Below the pieces are notes generated by a model. It worked only from the letters and a program-made list of their open reading frames with translations. It ran no database searches and was not told where the DNA came from. From NCBI GenBank assembly GCA_001969505.1, contig LSSK01000094.1, forward strand, positions 1 to 64,000: 64,000 nucleotides of DNA. The letters run 5' to 3'. Source of the DNA: Zancudomyces culisetae. Its lineage: Eukaryota > Kickxellomycota > Harpellomycetes > Harpellales > Legeriomycetaceae. This document shows, in pieces, positions 33,525-45,675 of this stretch; the first letter of the stretch is position 1; every line of letters starts with the position of its first letter. The position numbers and the translations under genes are program-made.

Positions 33525-35552
33525 CTACGCTAGTGACATCTCCACGACCTGTTCACACCGTCTACATATCCGCTGACCCAGGTCAGCCATATGTTCTATA
33601 TCATGAAGCTTGATCAGATATTTTACTACATCGCCTTTGTTCTTTCCTAGAATGTTTTCTCTTACTTTTTGCGATGTTGGTGACGAATAAAGTACCGTTT
33701 TATCGCTCTCTACGCTTACTCGGTTTTTCTCTGAATGCAACCCTCCATTGTGTTCCCCAGTTACCTGACTGCTTTGTGTAAGATCATCATCACTACTACT
33801 CTCGCCAATCAGTCCTTCTAGGAACGATCTGCTGACTTTAATTTTAATTTGCTGAGTTCGCTCATTTAGATTTGGATATCGGATCTCCTCCGCCAACCGA
33901 TTATCGTAGCTGTTGCTTATTATCGCATTAAATATATCTCGTATATACTCGTTTTGCTGATCAATTCCTAGAAAACATCCGCTTACCCCGAAATCAATTT
34001 TCTCGTTCCTATCCCCATATACACCACCATCATCTCTTCCGCCTCTACCCCCGTTCCCCCGTCCATTATTTCCATACCCATTATTAGATAGCAGTAGAAA
34101 TGCCTCTGCCTGCCTCCATGCCTCCCACAGATTTTCCTCTTCTTCACTCGGTTCCTTTTCTCCTCCGGATCGCACCGTCTCTGCAAAACTCCTTTGGCTT
34201 CCATAAAAAAAGTCTTCACCTCTGACTCTACGCAAACTCTCTATAATCTCTTCTCTGACTCTCTTCAGTTCTTTACAGCTTTGGTATAGCTTTTCAATCA
34301 CTTTGATTTGCTCAAGAACATCCTTTTCTACATCGTATACTTTTCCTTGCTTCTTTTTCTCCATTTTTCTATTATTTTCGCCTTTTTTGTTCTTTTTTTT
34401 TGGCGTGCCTTTTTCTGGACTTTCAAATACAAAATCGTCGTCCCAATTGCTTATCGCACTTTGCTCCTCCCACTCTCTGTGTCCAATATCTTCCAGTCTC
34501 GGCGCCTCCATCTCAATAACACTTCTCTCGGTTTCTTCCTCTCCTTCACTCCTCTCCCTTATTTCCTTCATCTCCCGAGAATTATGCAATCTAGACCTGC
34601 CGCTTCTCCTTCTTCTGGTCGCACTCGTCCGCAAAATCGACTTTTTTCTTCTCGTCTCTCTTCCGTCTATTGTCCCCACTCGTTCTCCTTTCTCTTCTCC
34701 CTCCTCCTCATTCTCCTCTGTACTCTCTCTTCCATTTGCCACCCTCTCATATATATACGACCATTCGCTTCCCCCTTTGGCTTCTACACCACTTTTATCT
34801 TCTATCCCATCTATGCGCTTGCTGTCTCCTTTGATACTTCCACTGATCCCCAGATTACTCTATTTATTCCAATATGATTATTTATTTTACACATCGCATC
34901 ATACATACATCCTTTCAATTTACTACACACATTTTTCCTAACTTCACTTACATATTTTCTGCTCTTTGTAGACGATATCGTCCTATTACCATTACTTCTC
35001 CTGTGCCTCTCGCTTATTTCTGATATTCTCCTCCCTAAAAACCTTTCTATTTCTTGATCCAAATCCTCTTCCTTACTCTTACCCACCTCTCCCGCTAGCC
35101 CGTTACCTTGTACATTTAATACAAAATGGTCCTCGTTATCCGCACTACTATCGTAAAGTTCTAATAACACATCCTCTTTTTTTGTCCTAGTGCTTTTTAT
35201 CCCGCTATAAAGCAATTCGAGGCTTCGTCCTATGCATTGATTTACTCGTTTTTTTAATAACCATACCAGGACAAATGAGACTCCGTCACCACAAAACTAA
35301 AACACCACACAATAAGTATCTATATATTTCTTTATTACCCTTCTTTTTCTTTCTACATTTTTTCTTACTCTTACTTGATTTCTGTGTCTCAAAACAACAA
35401 AACACCGCCCTTAGCTTATTAATAGCTAGTTGGGCTCTCCCTGTATCACTAAGCTTGTATGGATTTACAGCTCTGCCCATCGCGAGAGTATTCTCTATTC
35501 TCTCTAGTTCACCTGACTGTACCGGTGCTATATAATCTTTTTCTTTTCGCAT
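33525..35552 (-). CDS. Hypothetical charged protein, three exons
   Basis: Exons 35552-35375, 35229-34909 and 34810-33525, with introns GT..GCATAG and matching phases, give 594 residues. I do not recognise it. The N-terminal ~60 residues (YIAPVQSGELERIENTLAMG, then VNPYKLSDTGRAQLAINKLR) look globular. The middle is strongly charged: Glu/Arg/Lys with RRKKSILRTSATRRRRSGRS, then coiled-coil-like EQIKVIEKLYQSCKELKRVR. The tail has an amphipathic segment (YLIKLHDIEHMADLGQRICR). A nuclear scaffold role would be a guess. The splice model is inferred from phase and from the ATAG acceptor habit of this genome. Confidence 0.65.
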
Positions 35553-38249
35553 TTCGACTGTTTACACTGTTTGTATTGTATTGTATTGTATTGTATTGTA
35601 TTGTATTGTATTGTATTGTATTGTATTTTATGGTATTTGTATCCACTAATTTTGTTTATACCTATAGAGGATATACAAGAAAATGGAAATTAATATAAAA
35701 CCAGTCGCAGTCTTATCCTCTTAGTATTCTGGCCAGTATATTTTTGTATTATACCAAGTTTCTCTGCTCTCTTTAATGCTATTCCAAAAATAATGGTTTT
35801 ATTTACTATATTAATATCAATTATAACAATCAAAGACGGCAATCACTCGAAAAAAAAAAGAATATCAAGATATCCTTGAGTAATGTACTCGTACTTCCGC
35901 TTCCAGTAGAGGAGAGCAACAATCAAATATTTTTTTTCCCGCCCTTTGTAATTCAACCATTTGCATTGATTTTTTTTCCGATATTTTATTTTGCAGAAGC
36001 TTTTCAATTAATGTTATATTCAATAATTGCTCTCTAGTAAGCTAATAAAGGCAATAAAAATTAAATTCAATCGGATAAATTGAACCAAGAGCTTACCTAT
36101 CCAACAATATCTTGCACAAAAGACATACGTTTACCTAATTTTCTCAACCATTGTTATTTGACGAATTTTCAAGTCAACATTTGATTTATCGTGTGCTAAT
36201 TGCTCCATATTTGATTTCCATAACCTATGGGCCTGTAATCCCACCTGTCATTCGTTCCATTGATTTACATTTATTACAAAATCGCCATCTCTTTTATGTT
36301 TATGTAACCTAATTATTCTCCACAAACAAAACGAAAAAAAAATAACAAAAAAAGGAATAAAATAAAACAAAATAACGTCGATTTAGCTCTATGCAATGGA
36401 TTGTTTTTTTTTAGCCAATTTGCTATTCAGTTTACATGTAGGGTGAGGTATTCTGGAATTTGCCCAGTTTGGCTAAATCTGTTTTGCAGACATGGATACA
36501 CTTTGTAAATCTAAGCACGTTATGTAATGTCAAGCAATTCAGGAATTTATTCAGCTTTGCGATGCAACATTGCACCAATTATGAATCTGGGGATTTGAGC
36601 GACCTTCTTTCTAGCCGCATGATACCCCTTTACCCTTCCACTCCGCCTCAATACCTGCTGTGCATTCTGCTTGGTAAAGTTCAGTTCTCAATAGAACCAA
36701 AAACATTTATACTTAATTTTACTTATTTACCTGCTTATTTACCTGCTTATTTACCTATACAACATCCATCATTTCCCTAGTCATTAGCTAGGTATCCGAT
36801 TACTCAAAGAGACTGGTATCCCATTTTCACCACCCCATATTCCTTTTCCTTCCCTTTTTTTCTCCCTTCATTTGCTCAAGATTTATAGCCAAAACTATCA
36901 CTCTATCAATCACAGCCTTAGTTAATTTCAAAACTCCCCCAAATTGCAATTGCTGACAATAACAACGATTATTTACAAAAAAATCAATCACCGATCTCAT
37001 AATTTCTGTCCACAATTATCAATTATTTAACCCTGTAACTTTTTATTTAGGTTGAAAAAGTGCCACAGTTTTTGTAATTCCCATATATTACACCTTTATT
37101 TTTTCTTTCCGCTTTTGTTTATACAAATGATCAGTAAGATACAAACATACACAGCCTTTTGTTAAATTCAAACTCATTCCTTGAACCTATTTCAATGAGT
37201 ATTAGCGGTAGTTTGCACATTTGTAAAAAAAAACCAACCCACCCCTCATCACCCCTCCTTTCCCTAATCTCAACAAAAACCCGTCACATCAACATTCCGA
37301 GTCCACATCCTCCCTTTTATTCTAAAGTGCACTGGGTTTTCCACATGGGGTTTTTTTTCACCCATTAAAATAATGATCCCATTAATCCCACTCATTGTCG
37401 AACGCTGGTTTGTCTTTATCTGACTTTAGTTTTTTTGTAACCACGCTGATATACCAAGTTTAATTAGCACAATTCCAATAAAAAAAATACTAATACTAAA
37501 ACTAAAACAAATAAACTTTTAATTTAAAAAATAACATACTTTCTGCTATTTCTTTTGTAGCCTTCTTGAACTTGATAATCCACTGTTACACTTCCCCTCC
37601 CTTGTTTACCCAATTTATAATTTTGTCTTTGACAAGACTAGGGTTAAGCACACCAATCCTAAACTACGCAATTGGTTCTCCCTTAAAAAAGTAAGCATTT
37701 TTATTAAATACTCCAATATAACATCTCAACATTACACGTTACTTTTAATTTTCATGTCTTATACTTGCCGAACACAAATCATTTTCGCGTTACGGCTGTT
37801 TATAAAAAAGGGTCGCCTCGCTAAATACATCATACTACTCCTTTTGCTACAAGGCTTTATATTTATCAAACCTCGTTTTCGAACTATAAACCTATTTGAT
37901 GTGAATACAGCAACCGGGTCAGTATGACAAATGTCACAACAATATCATCAAATACACAGCACCTACTTTCTTGACACCTGTATTATACACAAACAATGTA
38001 TATTGGCATAACACACCATTGATCGATGAATGTACAAACTTAGTTGCGCGCCAATTAACTGAAAATATTTTCATTTTTCTATATCATTAAAAACCAATAT
38101 TAACAAAGAAATAAAAAAGTTTAATATTAAAAAAGGAGGGAAACAGATGCATGAATAGCTTGATTTGTAAGCTCTATACTCGCTTTAAACACATTAAAAT
38201 CTTTACACCAGAACATAAATCTAACCAATTTAAAAAAATAAGTAGCCGC
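35553..38249. other. Long AT-rich intergenic region
   Basis: About 2.7 kb. A pentanucleotide array sits at its left end, and a short run of TTTACCTGCTTA units lies near 36720-36760. Remaining frames start with non-ATG codons and lack structure. No gene supported. Confidence 0.5.
35570..35627. repeat. Pentanucleotide microsatellite (TTGTA)n
   Basis: About eleven head-to-tail units of TTGTA (equivalently TATTG), ending at TATTTTATGG. It starts roughly 18 bp upstream of the ATG of the orphan minus-strand gene, so it lies in its 5' leader or promoter. Confidence 0.95.
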
Positions 38250-39277
38250 TCAAGAAATATGCATCAAATATCCAAGATTGATCAACGTCTCTACATCGCT
38301 GCGTCTAACATAATGCTGGCTATTTTCCTGTAAATTTATCACTCCAAACTCTGTCATGATTTCGCCGCATTCTCGCAACACCCTAACCTCTATAAACAGT
38401 TCAACAGGCGGCTTTTCCAAACTTGAAGTCCAATCAAGTGTAAAGTAACCCAGTTCCTTCTCAACACTATCCTTGTATTGCTTCACCGCTGTTGTATAGT
38501 CTTGAATAAACTGCCTCTCCACATGCGATATCTTTTCAGAAATCGCTACAGACAAGCGGTTGTCTCGACCCGGATCCTTAAGCTTGTCTGGATCAGAATG
38601 GCCGGTAATTCCAGAATCCACTTCCATCCCCTCATGCTCTGCGCCTGATGCCGGCAAAAGCATTGATGGGTTAAGGTTTATGGCCCAGCTTATTTTCATT
38701 AGCACTTCCTCACGTCTCTTGTGATACGCCATCAAAATTCTCTTATTTCTATGTACAGTAAGGTGATTCAGCACCAATATACTCATTATCGAGCTCATAT
38801 TTTTATTCTGACCGCCATTTACAGCTCCAACACTGCTAGAGTTATCACTAGAAACCATCCCATGTCCATAAATGTCGTTTCCTGCACCAGCCTTCACCGA
38901 TTCTGCCTATTTACGTGTGCAAATATCAATGAATAAAAAAATCTCGTATATTCATATACAATATCTAAAATATTCTAACCACTCACATTTCCAATGAACG
39001 AAGATCCTTCAAATGTCGATTCAAAGTTGTTTTTTTGAGAACTGTCCAGATAGTTACTGCTAAATAAAGAAGAAGAATCAAGGTTGCTCGACAAATTGTT
39101 CAAATCAATATCTTTGTGTCTCTCTCCAACAATTGCCAAATACTCCTCCACTTTTTTCCAAAGCTGTCGAGTTTGCCTGGTAATTAACGAAACTTGCTGT
39201 CTGTTGTACGGTGTCAGATTTTCAACAGTGATTCTTTTTGCTTCTTTTGCCAACTGGTATGCCTCATCGCCCAACAT
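38250..39277 (-). CDS. PSF1: GINS complex subunit Psf1
   Basis: Two exons, 39277-38987 and 38906-38250 (donor GTGAGT, acceptor AATAG, phase 0), 315 residues. Psf1 is one of four GINS subunits of the CMG replicative helicase. The start MLGDEAYQLAKEAKR matches the family N-terminus. HRNKRILMAYHKRREEVLMK is the central helix. LFIEVRVLRECGEIMTEFG and NSQHYVRRSDVETLINLGYL form the conserved C-terminal B domain. The usual length is about 200; the extra ~110 residues are Ser/Asn/Gly-rich insertions around the splice site and after the central helix. MCM4, a partner in the same complex, is also in this window. Confidence 0.93.
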
Positions 39278-39667
39278 TGTGTGTGTTCTGACAAAATAGA
39301 ATCGTTATTTTTTTAATAAATGTATCAGTAATTCAACACAACTCTACATAAAACTCGAATTTGCCTCTATGTATATCAAACTGGTTATCTTGTTTACACA
39401 TACATCAAGTTGCTGGATGTTTTTATTTATTGCATCTGTTCCATGCTTTTAATTCGCTGGTTTTATTTTTGTTGTGATGTTTTGCCAGAATTGTTACAAC
39501 CACTAATAAACATGACCACAAATTCAACCGGCAAATAGCTGAAATAAGTTCAACTCTGTTAATATTTTAAAACTAGTGTCAAAAACGAATAGAATACACA
39601 TAAACACAAGAAAAAGGTGCTTACAGCCAAATATATCAATCTAAACTAACGAGATCCGGCGCAAAAA
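39278..39667. promoter_or_regulatory. Shared divergent promoter region
   Basis: 390 bp between the divergently oriented PSF1 and the small coiled-coil gene. No frame. It probably serves both genes; no specific sites are identified. Confidence 0.45.
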
Positions 39668-39958
39668 ATGTCTTTAGCTTTGAAATTCTCAGATATAATA
39701 CAAGATGTACAGCAATATCTAGGGAGCCAAGTGCAACAAGATGAAAATAATGTTCTATCATTGAGCGAGCTAGATGGGGAATCCGCCACCGAAAAAGGCA
39801 ACGAGAGTATAGAGTATCTCGCTCAACTTAAGGTGTTGGAAGACACTCTAGATAAGAAGGCTTACATTGAGAAGGAGTACAAAAACATTGCACTCTTTAA
39901 AGAAAAGATTAATGAATTAGAACAGGAAATCGATGAAATTAACAGTGATATTTGCTGA
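39668..39958 (+). CDS. Small coiled-coil protein, unknown
   Basis: 96 residues from a good ATG (context AAAAAATG). The N-terminal half is polar and acidic (KFSDIIQDVQQYLGSQ). The C-terminal half is a predicted coiled coil (LEDTLDKKAYIEKEYKNIAL, then KEKINELEQEIDEINSDI). The size and layout fit small subunits of kinetochore, Mediator or BORC/BLOC-type complexes, but I cannot assign one. No signal peptide or membrane segment. Confidence 0.55.
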   Translation: MSLALKFSDIIQDVQQYLGSQVQQDENNVLSLSELDGESATEKGNESIEYLAQLKVLEDTLDKKAYIEKEYKNIALFKEKINELEQEIDEINSDIC

Positions 39959-41172
39959 AATATTACTATAGCACAGCGTTTTCAGAATATCTGATGTGGC
40001 CCAGACGCTTTGCTTATAGTAAATCACATAATAATGCCTTCAAAAAGTCAAAATATAACTGAAAGACCACAGCTAAATCTATGAATCACCATCATTGTTA
40101 TTGTAAACGGCACTCGAAACACCTAAACAAATACAATCGCTTTCCAATACTACTGGTATGTATGTATTCAAATTTCTGTGTCCAGATACCACAGAGAAGC
40201 ATTTTTGTTTTAATCGGGATATCAAACCAGTTTTATTTGCCCCTTCGAAACCGCTAGAGTGACTAATCTTCCGGATTCTAGCTTGCTATACCTGATGCTC
40301 TACTACCGATTTCTCAACAATATCTATTGGCAATTGTATTGGTAGATTTCATACATTGATAGCACAAATCATACTGGAGGGCGGTAGCTTAGATTTTATT
40401 GTATATTTTACCCATAATAATAATAAACTCATTTCTAACACGACCTTTAACTCCGACACTGGCCTATAAAATCTACTCTGATGTGTGACAGTGTTGTGGA
40501 TCCCTCCTTTCTTTCTTGGCTAGATGTGGCCATAATAATGGACCTATATTATTTCTCTGTACTATTGGTGTACTCTCACTTTTTATCGCACTATCACTTG
40601 GTTATATAATGACGCATTAGTTATATCTAACCATTTTATAATATCCTGGCTGGCCTATTTACCCACAAAATGTGACCACAGGACTACTATCACGGGAATA
40701 ACTATATTGGACACTCACTCAACCGCTTGGCTAATTTGAACCCATGTTTTTGCTTTCTTTTTGCGGTTTTGAAATCAAAGAATCCATTTAAAAACACAAG
40801 ACAGCATTAAGTTCCAACTCACTGAAATTGAGTGGATGTTATCTGTGTTTCCAGAGTCTCCCGCTGAATACTACTTTGGGGCCTATCCTACAAGATTTGC
40901 GGTATTTGTATTAGTAATCATGGGTGCTATTTTTGATTATTGGTATAAAACACAAAAAAAAAAGATTCGTCGAATCAGCCAATAAAAGTTACAGTAAAAT
41001 GCTTACCTTAAGCGGTAAACCAATTCTGTTCCTATCTACTTATTGCCCTGTTTTTTTTTATCGCATCAAATTATAAATAAACTGAGTTCAGCCTTTGCTG
41101 GAGTTTCATATATTTTTTGAGTCAAAGATATAAAAGCAACAAAAAATATATATATTATAAATTTTTAAAAAA
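39959..41172. other. Intergenic region
   Basis: About 1.2 kb, AT-rich with slightly GC-richer patches near 40150-40560. No frame or tRNA fold seen. Confidence 0.5.
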
Positions 41173-42259
41173 ATGTTTTCAAGAGTCGCTAGAAAGGTAA
41201 GAACTAATTTGGCTTTCTGACCCAACAAGATAGTCTTTTTTCTCTCTTTTTATATAGTATAAAGTACTAATTTTAAAAGGTGATTACGCTACCATCTCTC
41301 GATTAACTATATAGGTATCCCCAGTGGCAAGTAGATTTTATTCAACACAGCCCGCCGCAGGTAGTAAAGGAAAAGCTTTTCTGTATGCATCTCTCCTCAC
41401 AGGTGGAATTCTAGCCGGAAGCTATTTATACACATCAAAAAAACCGGAGACAGTTACAAAAGTTGAAAAAATGCAGATTGAGCAAGCCCTAAATCCCGAG
41501 AAATTCGTGCCTTTTGAACTCGCAGAGGTTGAAAAGGTATCCGATAATACACGCATCTTCCGCTTCAAATTGGAGGAGGGTCAACAATTGGGAATGACCG
41601 TTGCTTCATGCCTTCTTACTCTTAAACCCGCAGAAAAAGAGGGAGAAAAGGATGTAGTCAGACCATATACTCCCATAACCGACGAGGAAACCACTGGCCA
41701 CTTTGATTTATTGATCAAGGAGTACCCTACTGGTGTCATGTCAAAGCATATCACTAGCTTGAAACCTGGTGATAAGCTCATGGTAAAGGGACCAATTCCC
41801 AAGTACAAGTACGCAGAAAATACCAAAAAGGAGATCGGAATGATTGCTGGCGGTACAGGTATTACACCAATGCTTCAGGTTATCCACAAGGTTCTTAAAA
41901 ACCCAAGCGATTCAACAAAGGTTTCTTTGTTGTTTGCAAATGTTTCAGAGAAAGATATTTTGTTGAAGAGCCACTTGGATGCACTCGCAAGCGCACACCC
42001 AGACCGATTCAAAGTACAATACATTATTGATAAGCCAGTACCTGGCTGGAAGGGCGAAACAGGGTACGTGACAGCAGATATGGCACAGAAGTACATGCCA
42101 GACGTGTCTATGGGTGATGACTGTGTTGTATTTGTGTGTGGGCCTCCAGGAATGATGAAGAGTGTTAGTGGATCAAAGAAGAGCCCCACTGATCAAGGAC
42201 CACTGGTAGGAATTTTGAAGGAATTGGGCTACACTGAAAGTAATGTTTACAAGTTTTAG
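41173..42259 (+). CDS. NADH-cytochrome b5 reductase, membrane-anchored (Mcr1-like)
   Basis: Exons 41173-41196 (8 codons) and 41315-42259, 322 residues. It transfers electrons from NADH through FAD to cytochrome b5 or similar acceptors. MFSRVARK...ASRFYST is a mitochondrial-type presequence, followed by a membrane span (FLYASLLTGGILAGSYLY). The FAD-binding motif is RPYTPIT with GVMSKHI. The NADH-binding domain has GMIAGGTGITPMLQVI and VFVCGPPGMM, and the protein ends in the family-typical Lys-Phe. The layout matches yeast Mcr1. A tandem paralogue follows about 720 bp downstream. Confidence 0.94.
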
Positions 42260-42979
42260 TTTTATTGATGCCGTTTCGTATTTGAGTTTTATTTGAAGAT
42301 AGTGTCACATTTACAAACCTAATAAAAGCTTGAATTTCAAAAAATTTGGGTTTATCACTTTTTTGATTTTGTTGTGCATTACACCAATGCTCTGGTAATA
42401 GGTACCACCTAACATGAGATAAAAATACAAAAACATATAATTGTGAATTATAAAAGTACAGACACCATGCCATTTACAGACCTGCAGGGTTGTCGGGTGT
42501 TACTTTTGGTTATTTATATTTGAGTTTGATGCTTGTAGCCTCATCTTTTGCATATCTGGAGTAAACATTGTAAATACTTGTGTCTAAAACATACTTTCTG
42601 TTAGTATATGAGGTGATGCTCCCCCCTCCTCCATTCTTCCCTAGTTCCGAACATATGACATCTATAAAGTGGATGAATATGTAGTTCTATTATACCTTTT
42701 TACCCTCAATAAGTAATTCAAATAAATTATACTCAGCTGTGATTTTGGAGTTTCACGGTTACAAGTTCTGGCGGCAAATACCAATCCATCCTGATACAAA
42801 TTGGCCTAATTTTTATTTGGTATGAAACATCCGCTAGCCCTTTACTCGTTTGTTTCTTGCATTTTTCACCTACACGCAATAATAATAATAAAAATTGCTC
42901 AAAATACAAAATATCACTTTACTTTAACAAACAGTTATTAATGCCCATATTAAACCCAACCTCCTGGAAGAATTGAAAA
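42260..42979. other. Spacer between tandem reductase genes
   Basis: 720 bp, AT-rich, no frame of note. Contains the 3' end of the first copy and the promoter of the second. Confidence 0.5.
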
Positions 42980-43993
42980 ATGAATTTTAGAGTGGGACAA
43001 AAGGTAAGCCCTGTCCTAAAGATGGAATTTGATACATGTAGGCATCTCTAAAAATAATAAATCATAAATAGATTATCTCCAACGCTGCACGGTTTTACTC
43101 AACTCGTCAGGGCGCAGAAGGTATGATTTTTTTTAATCTCTCTAGACTGTACTTAAAGTCATTTTTCGTAATTAACCAAAAATAGGTACTTAAATGTAGG
43201 TGGTAGAATAGTAGCCAATGCCCTAAATCCCGAGAAATTTGTGCCTTTCGAAGTTTCAAAGGTCGAAAGGGTATCAGATAATACAAAAGTTATACGTTTT
43301 AAGTTGCAGGAGGGTCAACGCCTAGGATTGCCAGTTTGCTCATCTCTATATACTCTTAAACCTGCAGAAAAGCAAGGTGAAAAGGACGTCACTAAGCCAT
43401 ATACTCCCATAACCGACGAGGAAACCACTGGCCACTTTGATTTATTGATCAAGGAGTACCCTACTGGTGTCATGTCAAAGCATATCACTAGCTTGAAACC
43501 TGGTGATAAGCTCATGGTAAAGGGACCAATTCTCAAGTACAAGTACGCGGAAAATACCAAAAAGGAGATCGGAATGATTGCTGGTGGTACAGGTATTACA
43601 CCAATGCTTCAGGTTATCCACAAGGTTCTTAAAAACCCAAGTGATTCAACAAAGCTTTCTTTGTTGTTTGCAAATGTTTCAGAGAAAGATATTTTGTTGA
43701 AGAGCCACTTGGATGCACTCGCAAGCGCACACCCAGACCGATTCAAAGTACAATACGTTATTGATAAGCCAGCACCTGGCTGGAAGGGCGAAACAGGGTA
43801 CGTGACAGCAGATATGGCACAGAAGTACATGCCAGACGTGTCTATGGGTGATGACTGTGTTGTATTTGTGTGTGGGCCTCCAGGAATGATGAAGAGTGTT
43901 AGTGGACCAAAAAGGAGTCGTACCGATCAAGGCCCGCTGGTAGGAATTTTGAAGGAATTGGGCTACACTGAAAGCAACGTATGCAAATTCTAG
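42980..43993 (+). CDS. NADH-cytochrome b5 reductase paralogue lacking the membrane anchor
   Basis: Model: exons 42980-43003, 43072-43120 and 43212-43993, 284 residues. The last acceptor could instead be at 43199, adding four residues; I prefer the ATAG site. The presequence-like start MNFRVGQK...AARFYSTRQ mirrors the first copy, but the hydrophobic span is absent and the text goes straight to ALNPEKFVPFE. The FAD (KPYTPIT) and NADH (GGTGITPML, CGPPGMM) motifs are intact. About 510 bp (43397-43906) is almost identical to copy one, while both sides have diverged. GPIPKYKY of copy one reads GPILKYKY here. It is probably a soluble mitochondrial form. Confidence 0.85.
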
Positions 43994-44369
43994 ATAGTTG
44001 ACCGCCTGTTCCTTGCATACTTTAAATACGTAGTGGGCATGAAACTATGTAACCAAGAAACACCAGCTATACCCAAACCTCACTTGTGCTCTCAAAGCCG
44101 TTTAATTATCCTGCACAATGATATGTTCAACTATTTTTTTTTCATCATTAGCCATCAGTTTTACGTTTTGGTTATTTTTAGTAAATATCAGAAATAGTCT
44201 TTAAAAATGGTTTTTTTTCTTTCGTAATAAAGAGTGGGATGTTTATGAAGGTATATTCTTTTATTTTATTGTCACCACTGGTAAAGTCATGTAAAGTGTA
44301 CAATTTAAACAAGAAGGTGATCAAATTTCCAAAAATAAATATGTCTAGTGTTGTTGAGAAGTGAGAGAT
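43994..44369. other. Convergent intergenic spacer
   Basis: 376 bp between the second reductase and the first Mpv17-family gene. AT-rich, nothing seen. Confidence 0.5.
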
Positions 44370-45017
44370 CTAGGCGCTAACAGGAAGTTGAGCCGCTTCT
44401 TCTTCGCTATTAAGTAAGCGTTCTTTCTCCTGGCTCGTCAAATAGCTTAAAAAGCTGTTCCATACTACCCCAAATACTGCACCGAATGGAACTCTGTAAA
44501 TCAATGGTATAACGGAGAGGTTTATTGCCTGGACTGCTGGCCAGAGATAATAGTTCGCTATCAATGTTTTTTTATATCGAAGCCTATGGCTCTCTTTTAT
44601 CTGTTCTTTGGTTTTTCCTTCCATTGTTCCCATCACCACAATAAATGCCGATACTGCAACTGGGGCAAAAACTACCTGATCACAAAGCACACGCTTACCT
44701 ATTGTGCCAAAGAAGTCTCTGTTGTACTTGGATTTTTGTGAGTTTAATAGTGCTTTAAACGGAAAACGTTTATCCAAAAACGAGTACCAGCGGTATGCAA
44801 CCGGAGCAAATACAAGACCATAAAGAAAGAATCTAAATGTTTGTTTGGGATCAACTTTACTCCAAAACCCCTTTTCGCTACCGCTTACTCCCATCGATTT
44901 GATGTTTGAGGATTGAGCCAGTAAATCACCTGTGGCTGCAATTGCTCCATTTGATAAACTGATGGACACATATGGATTCCGTGATGCATATCTTTTGAAG
45001 TTGCTCCAAAATGACAT
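44370..45017 (-). CDS. Mpv17/PMP22 family membrane protein (copy 1 of 3)
   Basis: Intronless, 215 residues. It starts MSFWSNFKRYASRNPYVSIS, the family's N-terminal helix with the P-Y/L motif, then a GDLLAQ motif. Signature pieces are YRWYSFLDKRFP, KRVLCDQVVFAPVA, LWPAVQAINLSVIP and RVPFGAVFGVVWNSFLSYL. Members (yeast Sym1, human MPV17, PXMP2) form channels in the inner mitochondrial or peroxisomal membrane. The specific organelle is not clear. The C-terminal tail is acidic (NSEEEAAQLPVSA). Confidence 0.93.
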   Translation of the reverse strand: MSFWSNFKRYASRNPYVSISLSNGAIAATGDLLAQSSNIKSMGVSGSEKGFWSKVDPKQTFRFFLYGLVFAPVAYRWYSFLDKRFPFKALLNSQKSKYNRDFFGTIGKRVLCDQVVFAPVAVSAFIVVMGTMEGKTKEQIKESHRLRYKKTLIANYYLWPAVQAINLSVIPLIYRVPFGAVFGVVWNSFLSYLTSQEKERLLNSEEEAAQLPVSA

Positions 45018-45675
45018 TTTGTTTTCGTTTTCGTTTTTGTTTTTTTTGTGAAGATTGGGTTAACACTTTCCTGGTCTCGATTTCCGATTATATTGAATAT
45101 GTATGTTATCAAACAATAACATACAAGCGTACAAACCAAGAATAGAAATATGGAAAAAAAAACCTAAAAGTTGGTATCCAACAATCACATTTCCCCTTAA
45201 TTTTTTTTTTGCTCATCTCAATTAGCCCGTCCAAATGTTAAAATTTTTTGATTCACAATACTTTTTTCAGTGCGGTGATAGGCCTAGAAGGGCCAGAGTT
45301 ATCACATGAAACTATATTACATGATTGACATAAAAGTATGCCCACCCTTCCCTAAAAAAAAAAGAAACCTATCCGTGGAAAACCTAATGTTCCGCTCTGA
45401 ATATACTATACCTGTGTCATCCTCAAGAAGTTTGAATCAAGGATGAGCAGTAAATCTGAATAGACGTATTTTGAACATTTGATTCCCATAAGACGTGTTG
45501 TATTATGTCGTCTACACATTCAAAAATAGCTTTATTCTCTGATCTTAGGGGCTTGATTTATTTAATGCCAAATATTTTTAATAAAACTAGGCTCATCAGT
45601 ATAGATAAACCAAGGTGACCCAGTATGAAACTAAAAAAACAAACTCATACCCAGTGTATTTTGTGGTTGACGGCT
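45018..45675. other. Spacer between Mpv17-family genes
   Basis: 658 bp, AT-rich, no gene seen. Confidence 0.5.

Noticed and set aside
35231-35280. Alternative upstream extension of orphan exon 2 (GVSFVLVWLLKKR)
   Set aside because: The frame is open, but its acceptor phase (TTTTAG) does not match exon 1. The GCATAG acceptor at 35230 does match.
36460-36780. 106-codon plus-strand frame
   Set aside because: TTG start, and the tail is a translated TTTACCTGCTTA simple repeat; no recognisable protein features.
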